From assembly GCA_030622265.1 (NCBI GenBank), contig JAUXGG010000171.1:1-5019 (forward strand): DNA of 5,019 nt, given 5' to 3'. The translations under genes were made by a program, and so were the position numbers. Shown here in pieces: positions 1 to 5,019 of this stretch (the stretch's first letter is position 1; each line of letters begins with the position of its first letter). Origin of the DNA: Candidatus Eiseniibacteriota bacterium (GTDB lineage: Bacteria; Arandabacterota; Arandabacteria; Arandabacterales; Arandabacteraceae). The notes under the pieces were generated by a model. The model was given only the letters and a program-made list of their open reading frames with translations. It was not told the DNA's origin and made no database searches.

Positions 1-168
1 CGATGCGAGGGCGCTGAAGATCGCATAGGCCCCGACGACAAACCCCGATAGGGCAGCTGCGACCACCACGGCGGTTACGATACGGGCAATTCGCTTACGC
101 CTCTCGCCGCGGGTGAATACCGCCGAGACGATCTTGAGCTTATACTTAAGCAGCTTCCAGAGTGGCAT
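1..168 (-). CDS. ABC exporter membrane subunit, N-terminal fragment
   Basis: This is the first 56 codons of a gene that leaves the window at its left edge. The protein opens with a basic amphipathic stretch (MPLWKLLKYKLKI), followed by a Lys/Arg-rich segment around residues 20-28 and a hydrophobic, Ala/Val-rich segment at about residues 30-53 that looks like a first transmembrane helix. The ATG lies 3 bp after the stop codon of the ATPase gene, so the two are very likely co-transcribed and translationally coupled; only a weak GAG-type ribosome site precedes it, inside the end of the ATPase gene. Together with the ATPase it would form an ABC-2-like exporter. Large permeases of the ABC_tran_2 type often begin with a similar cytosolic 'LLKYKL' stretch, but that link is from memory and only the N-terminus is visible. 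The substrate is unknown. Confidence 0.7.
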   Translation of the reverse strand, partial: MPLWKLLKYKLKIVSAVFTRGERRKRIARIVTAVVVAAALSGFVVGAYAIFSALAS

Positions 169-171
169 TTC

Positions 172-930
172 TTAAGACTCAAGAAACCTGATGACTTCCT
201 GCTCTTCCGGTCCCCCGGTCAGTTCCAGGAAAATGTCCTCGAGGCTTCCACCTTTCTGTCTCGACTGTTCCCTGAGTTCGGGAACCGAACCGACCGAGAC
301 CAGCCTGCCCTCGTTTATTATACCCACGCGGTCGCATACCCTCTCGGCAATCTCCAGGATGTGAGTGGACATGAAGACGGTCTTGCCCATTCGGCATAGC
401 GCCCTCAGGACATCCTTCACGATCTTGGCACTCCGGGGGTCGAGGCCCGAGGTCGGTTCATCCAGGATCACGACCTGGGGGTCATGCACCAGGGCGGCCA
501 TTATCGAGGCCTTCTGTTTCATCCCGTGGGAGTAGGTCTCTATGAGCTTGTCCGCACTCTCGGTCATGTCCAGGAGGCTCAAGAGGTCCCCAGTCCGCTT
601 CTCGATGGTGGCGGCATCGACCGAGTAGAGCTCGCCCACGAACCGCACGAATTCCCGGCCCGTCAGCTTCTTATAGAGTACCGGCGTGTCCGGCACCAGG
701 CCCAGGAGGGCCTTGGCCTCGAGAGGGGATGAACCGATATCATACTCGCCGATCCGGACACGGCCCTCGGTTGGCTTCAAGAGCCCGCACATCATCTTGA
801 TCGTGGTGGTCTTGCCTGCCCCGTTGGGACCGAGGAAGCCGAAGAGCTGGCCCGGGCCAACCTCCAGGGAGAGGCTATCCACCGCGAGGCATTCATCATA
901 CTTCTTCGTAAGATTCTTAAGCTTAAGCAT
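172..930 (-). CDS. ABC transporter ATP-binding protein (ABC-2/EcsA-like exporter type)
   Basis: This 252-residue single-domain ATPase should power the adjacent membrane protein from the cytosolic face. Motifs are in order: Walker A GPNGAGKT (34-41), a Q-loop region reading LVPDTPVLYKKLT (78-90), signature YSHGMKQK (133-140), Walker B VVILDEP (153-159), D-loop SGLDP (161-165) and the switch histidine H190 in STH. The tail SLEDIFLELTGG (229-240) is typical of ATPases paired with ABC-2 type permeases. The usual Q-loop glutamine is replaced by Asp81; as I recall, the PD-x-P-x-LY-x-KLTGREF pattern is shared by EcsA-like exporter ATPases, so this is probably a subfamily trait and not a defect. The start is fixed by a strong AAGGAG site (939-944) 8 nt upstream of the ATG. 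Function as an ATPase is secure; the exported substrate is not known. Confidence 0.93.
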   Translation of the reverse strand: MLKLKNLTKKYDECLAVDSLSLEVGPGQLFGFLGPNGAGKTTTIKMMCGLLKPTEGRVRIGEYDIGSSPLEAKALLGLVPDTPVLYKKLTGREFVRFVGELYSVDAATIEKRTGDLLSLLDMTESADKLIETYSHGMKQKASIMAALVHDPQVVILDEPTSGLDPRSAKIVKDVLRALCRMGKTVFMSTHILEIAERVCDRVGIINEGRLVSVGSVPELREQSRQKGGSLEDIFLELTGGPEEQEVIRFLES

Positions 931-951
931 CCCTTGTTCTCCTTCCAGAGG

Positions 952-980
952 AGTCTATGGGAGGTCCGAGGCGTAGTCAA
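952..980 (-). promoter_or_regulatory. Candidate sigma70-type promoter for the ABC exporter genes
   Basis: Read on the minus strand, a TTGACT -35 box (980-975) is followed after exactly 17 nt by a TAGACT -10 box (957-952). Transcription would start near 945, giving a leader of only about 15 nt with the AAGGAG ribosome site (944-939) almost at its 5' end. The match to consensus is good at -35 and moderate at -10. The very short leader is the main reason for caution. Confidence 0.4.
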
Positions 981-1074
981 GCGGTGAGACACGCGGTCAC
1001 GCGGGGGGAGGATGCAATCAGGTGGTGAGAATAAGCAGTGAGGTGGTGAGAGCGCTCTGCGGGGTAGCGGTCAG
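981..1074. repeat. Cluster of GGTGAGA/GCGGTCA repeats between divergent promoters
   Basis: This non-coding stretch lies between the two candidate -35 boxes. The exact 11-mer AGGTGGTGAGA occurs at 1020-1030 and 1041-1051, a 21-bp period or about two helical turns. Its core GGTGAGA also occurs at 983-989, 41 bp upstream of the first copy. Related GCGGTCA words sit at 993-999 and 1067-1073, and a 10-bp palindrome AGAGCGCTCT spans 1049-1058. Helically phased direct repeats between divergent promoters are what a shared regulator binding site would look like. Degenerate purine-rich repetition without function would look similar, so the repeats are seen but the operator role is inferred. The 216-bp gap between the divergent genes holds no other gene that I can see. 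Confidence 0.4.
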
Positions 1075-1089
1075 GGCCTCATACCTGTA

Positions 1090-1118
1090 TTGACATTGCC
1101 GTCTGCAACCCTTAGTGT
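1090..1118 (+). promoter_or_regulatory. Candidate sigma70-type promoter for the DUF2914-M16-creatininase operon
   Basis: A perfect TTGACA -35 box (1090-1095) is followed after 17 nt by TAGTGT (1113-1118), which keeps the first, second and last positions of the -10 consensus. Transcription would begin near 1125, leaving a leader of about 22 nt that contains the GGGGAGGAG ribosome site (1134-1142). It is the only convincing promoter pair upstream of the three-gene operon. Confidence 0.45.
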
Positions 1119-1146
1119 GGTATCAAATGCCTAGGGGAGGAGAAGC

Positions 1147-1575
1147 ATGTTTACCTCGAGGCTTGTGATAGGTGTAACATTGCTCTGGCTTGCAGCCACG
1201 CCACCTGCGCTGGCGCAGACCGCCGTGGAAGACTCGGCAGAGGCCGGAGGGCCGGCCTTGAGGGTCAGTGAGATGGTGTTCTGTGCCGGTGTAAGCAGCA
1301 TGACCCCTGTGGCTGCGGCGGATACTTTCCCGTCGGATATCTTCAGCGTCTACTGTTTTACCAGGATCGTGGGGGCCAGCGGTACCACCGCCGTACTACA
1401 CAGGTGGTATTATGAGGATCGTAACCTGGCCAGCATCGAGCTTCCTGTGAAATCACCCCTGTGGCGCACGTGGAGCAGCAAGAAGATGACCTCTGGACTG
1501 CGGGGGAAATGGAAGGTTGATGTGACTGAGCTGGATGGGACAGTAATCGACTCCGGGACATTCTGCCTGGAGTAG
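1147..1575 (+). CDS. Exported DUF2914-family protein
   Basis: This 142-residue protein starts with a Sec signal peptide: a hydrophobic core at about residues 6-17 and an ALA motif, with likely cleavage after Ala23 (ALA|QT). The mature part carries the hallmarks I associate with DUF2914: HRWYYED (85-91), RTWSSK (107-112), G-x-W-x-VDV around 120-126, D130-G131 and a terminal F139 strand, consistent with a small beta-rich domain. No catalytic residues are evident; a ligand- or protein-binding role in the envelope is inferred. The mature chain has three cysteines (46, 70, 140), so at most one intramolecular disulfide can form. The ATG is supported by the GGGGAGGAG site just upstream. It is the first gene of a likely operon, 21 bp ahead of the M16 peptidase, which suggests it serves or accompanies that enzyme. 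The family name is well supported by motif; the function is unknown. Confidence 0.8.
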   Translation: MFTSRLVIGVTLLWLAATPPALAQTAVEDSAEAGGPALRVSEMVFCAGVSSMTPVAAADTFPSDIFSVYCFTRIVGASGTTAVLHRWYYEDRNLASIELPVKSPLWRTWSSKKMTSGLRGKWKVDVTELDGTVIDSGTFCLE

Positions 1576-1596
1576 ACCAACCAAGGGAGGTTAGAG

Positions 1597-4200
1597 ATGA
1601 AAGCAGCAGTGTGCGTATGCGTGATGCTCTTGCTCGCCGTCCAGGCTTTTGCCCTGGAAGTTGAGCACAAGACCCTGCCCAATGGGCTCCGGATCTATGT
1701 GGCCGAGAACCGGAACGCCCCGGTGTTTACGATGCGAGTCTATGTCCGTGCCGGGGGCATCTATGAGGATGAGTTCCTCGGCAGGGGAATCTCCCATAAT
1801 CTTGAGCACCTGGTCTCGGGAGGGACCACGCACAAGCGGACCGAGGCCGAGGGCGAGAAGATAATGGACGAGATCGGTGGGGCGAGCAATGCCTACACTA
1901 CGAGTGACCATACCTGCTACTATATTGCCACCTCTGCCGAGCATGCGGACCACGTGATTGATCTCCTTTCCGACTGGACCTTAAACTGCGCGATGACGCA
2001 GGAAGAGGTGGACAGAGAGCGGGGAGTCATCCAGAGGGAGATCGCGATGGGGCAGGATGAGCCCCGGCGCGTGATCGGGAAACTCTATAATGGGGCCATG
2101 TTCGTCAACCATCCTGAGCACTTCCCCACGATCGGTTATCTGGACCTTTTCAATGAGACCACCCGGGAAGATCCCATGACTTACTATGAGCGTATGTATG
2201 TACCCGCCAATATGCACGTGGTTGCGGTAGGCGACTTTGACGCCTCAGAGATGATGCCCAAGATCGAGGAGGCGTTCTCCCAGTTTCCTTTCAGGACGCC
2301 CCACATACCCCTGCTTCCGGTGGATCCCAAGCAGATGGGGATGCGGTATGTCGAAGATGAGATGGACATCGAGCAGACCTATATGACGATTGGCTGGCGG
2401 ACAGTCTCGCTGACCAATGAAGATACCTATCCGCTCCACGTCGCAGCGCGTATCCTGGGCGACGGCCGCAGCTCCAGGCTCTACCGCAAGGTGAAGGAGG
2501 AGCTGGACCTGGTACACACCGTCGATGCCAGCTCGTATAATCCCGAGTACGAGGCGGCGGATTTCACCGCGCATGTTACCTGCGACTTTGAGAAGGCTAC
2601 CGATGCGCGCGAGGCCATACGTGTGGAGATCTACCAGCTTCGCGAGGAGTATGTTACCCCCAGGGAGTTGGAGAAGGCCAAGACGCAGATAGCCAGCGAC
2701 CAGGCCTTCGGCTTCCAGGATGTGGCCGACCAGGCGGGCGTAATAGGCATTGATGTCTTAAGGGCCGGCAATCCCAACTATAGTGACTACTACCTGGAGA
2801 GGATCAAGGCCGTTACCCAGGAGGACATAAGACGGGTCGCCAATAAGTACTTCAATGATGATGCGATGACGGTAGGAGTGCTTAAGCCTATCGGCTCTGT
2901 GGTTGCCGAAGCCGAGAAAGCGGTGGAAACCGTGGAGGCTTCGGTGGTTGAGAAGAAGACCATGAACAATGGTGCGACGCTGTTATTAAAGGAAGACCAC
3001 AGCGTGCCCCTGGTGCATCTGAGAGCCTACTTCCGGGGCGGGAGCGCCCTGGAGGACCCTTCCAGCAATGGGGCCTTCTACGTTATGTCCCGGATGCTGA
3101 GGAGGGGTACCAGGAAGCGGTCGGCGGAGGCCATAGCTGAGGAAGTGGATGGCATGGGTGGCAGGCTCTACTCGGGAGCATCGGAAGATTACTTCACTTG
3201 CAGCATGGATATCCTGGGCGAGAACTTCGATGACGGGCTGGAGGTCTTCGCGGATGTCCTGATGAATTCGACCTTCGCGATGGATGAATTCGAGCGCGAG
3301 CAGCAGAACGTCCTGTCCATCCTGATGAGCCGGAACGACGACTGGCAGGACGATGCCGAAGTCCGGATGCGGAAGGTGCTTTACCAGGATCACGTCTATG
3401 GGATGGACCCCAGGGGTGAGCAGCCCTCGGTTGAGAGTCTGACCCGCGATGAGGTTTTCAATCTTTATACTGATTACTGCACCCCGGGTAATATGGTGCT
3501 CACCGTATTCGGTGATGTCGACCGTGACTATGCCGAGGCTGCAGTGAACAAGGCCTTCTCGCGGTTCAGGAGGAAGGGCCCTGAGGTGCCGGAAGTGGCC
3601 GACTGGGCGGGTCTCGAGCAGGACATCATGAAGGTGGAGCCCACCGAGCGCCAGCAGGCCGTCATCTTTATGGGCTACCCCAGCATGTGCGCGGACAATG
3701 AAGACTGGTATGCCATGAGAGTCTTGGACGGCGTGATCTCAGGCATAGGCTACCCCGGCGGCTGGCTGCACGGCACCCTTAGAGGCCAGCAGCTTGTCTA
3801 CCTGGTGCACGCCTGGAACGCTGTGTTTCAGGGTAAGGGCTATTTCGCCGTTATTGCCGCGACCCAGCCCGAGACCGCGGACACCGCGCTTGTGATCATC
3901 AACGAGAAAGTGGACAAGATAAAGAATGAGTACGTCACCGACGAGGAACTCGAGAACGCCAAGCGCATCTGCAACATTATGCAGGATCTCTACTACTCGC
4001 AGACCATATCCGCCCAGGCCAATCTTGCCTCCCAGTACGAGATCCTGGGGTTGGGTTATGATCACAGGGTAGACTTCAAGCAGAAGATCAATGCGATAAC
4101 CAAAGAAGACGTGCGCGAGGTGGCCAATAAGTATCTCAATGAGTCCGCCACGATCATGATAAGGTCCGATGCGGACGATTACCAGACGAGTATGAACTAG
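1597..4200 (+). CDS. Exported M16-family zinc metallopeptidase, two M16 halves fused
   Basis: This 867-residue protein has a signal peptide (hydrophobic core 5-18, likely cleavage after Ala19 in AFA|LE), so it should act in the periplasm or outside the cell. The N-terminal half (about 22-435) is the catalytic M16 unit. It has the inverted zinc motif HNLEH (His67, Glu70 as general base, His71) and, 77 residues after His71, Glu148 in ERGVIQREI as the third zinc ligand; Glu141 fits the conserved accessory glutamate. A charged linker (about 436-452) leads to a second M16-like half (453-867) whose equivalent site reads GAFYVMSRML and has lost all metal ligands. That half keeps the substrate-binding Arg/Tyr pair (Arg729, Tyr735), while the equivalent positions in the first half are Lys300 and His307. 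This split matches bacterial single-chain M16 proteases of about 850-950 residues, which degrade or process short unfolded peptides in a closed chamber. A strong AAGGGAGG site (1583-1590) fixes the start. The substrate is unknown. Confidence 0.93.
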   Translation: MKAAVCVCVMLLLAVQAFALEVEHKTLPNGLRIYVAENRNAPVFTMRVYVRAGGIYEDEFLGRGISHNLEHLVSGGTTHKRTEAEGEKIMDEIGGASNAYTTSDHTCYYIATSAEHADHVIDLLSDWTLNCAMTQEEVDRERGVIQREIAMGQDEPRRVIGKLYNGAMFVNHPEHFPTIGYLDLFNETTREDPMTYYERMYVPANMHVVAVGDFDASEMMPKIEEAFSQFPFRTPHIPLLPVDPKQMGMRYVEDEMDIEQTYMTIGWRTVSLTNEDTYPLHVAARILGDGRSSRLYRKVKEELDLVHTVDASSYNPEYEAADFTAHVTCDFEKATDAREAIRVEIYQLREEYVTPRELEKAKTQIASDQAFGFQDVADQAGVIGIDVLRAGNPNYSDYYLERIKAVTQEDIRRVANKYFNDDAMTVGVLKPIGSVVAEAEKAVETVEASVVEKKTMNNGATLLLKEDHSVPLVHLRAYFRGGSALEDPSSNGAFYVMSRMLRRGTRKRSAEAIAEEVDGMGGRLYSGASEDYFTCSMDILGENFDDGLEVFADVLMNSTFAMDEFEREQQNVLSILMSRNDDWQDDAEVRMRKVLYQDHVYGMDPRGEQPSVESLTRDEVFNLYTDYCTPGNMVLTVFGDVDRDYAEAAVNKAFSRFRRKGPEVPEVADWAGLEQDIMKVEPTERQQAVIFMGYPSMCADNEDWYAMRVLDGVISGIGYPGGWLHGTLRGQQLVYLVHAWNAVFQGKGYFAVIAATQPETADTALVIINEKVDKIKNEYVTDEELENAKRICNIMQDLYYSQTISAQANLASQYEILGLGYDHRVDFKQKINAITKEDVREVANKYLNESATIMIRSDADDYQTSMN

Positions 4201-4219
4201 GAACAAGAGGTAGGAACAT

Positions 4220-4948
4220 ATGGAGCGACGACTGCAGTATCTTAATCATCGCGAGCACAAGAAGATCGTCCCGGAGAAGATCGACACCGTCATTGTACCC
4301 GTGGGCACCATCGAGGCCCACGGGGTGACCCCCCTGGGGACAGACAACATAATCCCTGAGGCCATGGCTGTGCCCATCGCAGAGGAGATAAACGCCCTGA
4401 TAGCCCCCACGGTAAACTATGGCATAACGCGGGGGCTGGCAGGACATCCGGGCACCATCACCATTACCCCGGAGGTGTTCAAGGCCTATATGGGTGATAT
4501 CCTCGAGGGGCTTGCGGCGAATGGTTTCCGGAAGATCATCGCCTTGAATGGCCACGGGGGCCAGACCAATGAACTGAAGGATGCTCTCTTCGCCACAAGC
4601 CGGAAGACTCGCGCCAGGACCATGCTCGTGGAGTGGTGGGCCGACACCGACGAGATACGCAATAAGCACCTTGAGCGCGAAGGTGGGCACGGCGGTTCGG
4701 ATGAGACCGCGGCCGTGATGGCCATAGACAGTTCCCTTGTGAAGAAGGACCTCTATGATGAGAAGCAGGTCGCCTATTACTCGAGGGCGTACTCGGCCTA
4801 TCCGGTCCCGGGCTCCATCATCATCTATACCGAGGGTGATTCATCGCTAAACTTCGATGAGGACAAGTGCAAGGCCTACTTCGATGCCGTGACCAGCAAG
4901 ACCACGGGCATCATCAAGGAAGTCCTTGCCAAGTGGGACCTCATATAG
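4220..4948 (+). CDS. Creatininase-family metal-dependent amidohydrolase
   Basis: This 242-residue protein has the usual length and motif order of the creatininase family: PVGTIEAHG (27-35, metal ligands Glu32 and His34), Asp42 in PLGTDN, GHPGT (75-79), NGHGG (110-114, His112) and the later HGGSDET block (157-163, His157 and Glu162). By analogy with creatininase, Glu32, His34, Asp42, His112 and an acidic residue, probably Glu162, would hold a dinuclear metal site that opens an amide or cyclic amide. It has no signal peptide, so it should be cytosolic. The family includes creatininase, ArfB deformylase and the mycofactocin peptidase MftE, and the sequence alone does not show which substrate applies; NGHGGQTN, not the Tyr-Glu version of true creatininase, argues against creatinine. 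The ATG lies 19 bp after the M16 stop, preceded by GAGG and AGGA ribosome-site matches, so it is likely the last gene of the operon. Confidence 0.88.
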   Translation: MERRLQYLNHREHKKIVPEKIDTVIVPVGTIEAHGVTPLGTDNIIPEAMAVPIAEEINALIAPTVNYGITRGLAGHPGTITITPEVFKAYMGDILEGLAANGFRKIIALNGHGGQTNELKDALFATSRKTRARTMLVEWWADTDEIRNKHLEREGGHGGSDETAAVMAIDSSLVKKDLYDEKQVAYYSRAYSAYPVPGSIIIYTEGDSSLNFDEDKCKAYFDAVTSKTTGIIKEVLAKWDLI

Positions 4949-4979
4949 CCGGAACCAAACCCAAATTCACAACCCTGGG

Positions 4980-5019
4980 GTCAGGTACCGATTTGTGAAT
5001 TCACAAATCGGTACCTGAC
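4980..5019. repeat. Perfect 40-bp palindrome, REP/RAYT-like candidate
   Basis: The last 40 bases form a perfect inverted repeat centred between 4999 and 5000. The half-site begins GTCAGGTACCGATTTG, with a GAATTC at the centre and GGTACC in each arm (4984-4989 and 5010-5015). It is preceded by GGG, giving GGGGTCAGG, a left edge I recall from intergenic palindromes near IS200-like Y1 (RAYT) transposases. A 9-bp word from the palindrome, AATTCACAA, also occurs at 4964-4972, 34 bp before its copy at 4998-5006, and could form a competing stem with 4993-5001. It lies 31 bp after the creatininase stop and could also mark or protect the 3' end of the operon transcript, but no T-tract is visible before the window ends. 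The palindrome is certain; its class is inferred. Confidence 0.75.

Noticed and set aside
484..976. Plus-strand open frames antisense to the ATPase gene
   Set aside because: They lie opposite intact Walker and signature motifs and contain no recognisable domain.
981..1074. CRISPR-like array in the divergent intergenic region
   Set aside because: The repeats are 7-11 bp long with uneven spacing of 10 to 41 bp and there are no uniform spacers, which excludes a CRISPR array.
1121..1126. TATCAA as the -10 box of the plus-strand promoter
   Set aside because: It would lie 25 nt from TTGACA, too far for a sigma70 promoter; TAGTGT at 17 nt fits better.
1591..1953. Minus-strand open frame of 120 codons overlapping the start of the M16 gene
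   Set aside because: It is antisense to a motif-confirmed gene, its translation shows no recognisable domain, and I see no strong ribosome site; it follows from the codon bias of the real gene.
3739..4690. Two long minus-strand open frames (155 and 178 codons) antisense to the M16 3' end and the creatininase gene
   Set aside because: They overlap each other and lie opposite two well-supported genes; their translations are rich in residues expected from reverse-complemented codons and show no family motif.
4220..4948. Naming the gene as true creatininase, MftE or ArfB
   Set aside because: The motifs support the family only; no partner genes for mycofactocin, deazaflavin or creatinine pathways are present in the window.
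4980..5019. Rho-independent terminator of the operon
   Set aside because: The inverted repeat is AT-rich at its centre with no unpaired loop, and no T-tract can be seen because the window ends at the stem. A transcript-end role is possible but not supported.

Overview
The window is bacterial DNA with tightly packed genes, strong GGAGG-type ribosome binding sites and a G/C-leaning third codon position, although ATA and AGG codons are still used regularly. Two proteins carry Sec-type signal peptides, and most of the genes belong to families typical of free-living, probably Gram-negative, bacteria. No rRNA, tRNA or lineage marker is present, so I do not assign a taxon; an uncultured lineage known from metagenomes is a guess.

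Layout. On the minus strand (1-930) lies an ABC export unit: a complete ATPase (172-930) and, 3 bp further on, the first 56 codons of a membrane protein that runs off the left edge (1-168). On the plus strand (1147-4948) lies a compact three-gene operon with gaps of 21 and 19 bp: an exported DUF2914-type protein (1147-1575), an exported two-domain M16 zinc peptidase (1597-4200) and a cytosolic creatininase-family metal amidohydrolase (4220-4948). The divergent region 931-1146 holds a candidate promoter for each direction, and between them a cluster of GGTGAGA-type repeats, including an exact 11-bp direct repeat with a 21-bp period. The window closes with a perfect 40-bp palindrome (4980-5019) that resembles the REP-like palindromes associated with IS200-like (RAYT) transposases.

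How the genes may work together. The ATPase and permease should form one membrane exporter of unknown substrate. In the plus-strand operon, an envelope peptidase with all its zinc and catalytic residues is made with a small exported partner and an intracellular amidohydrolase. A peptide or amide processing route across the envelope is conceivable, but the substrate cannot be read from the sequence. No CRISPR array, toxin-antitoxin pair, defence gene or coding transposon is visible. The most unusual elements are the terminal palindrome, the repeats between the divergent promoters and the gene combination of the operon.
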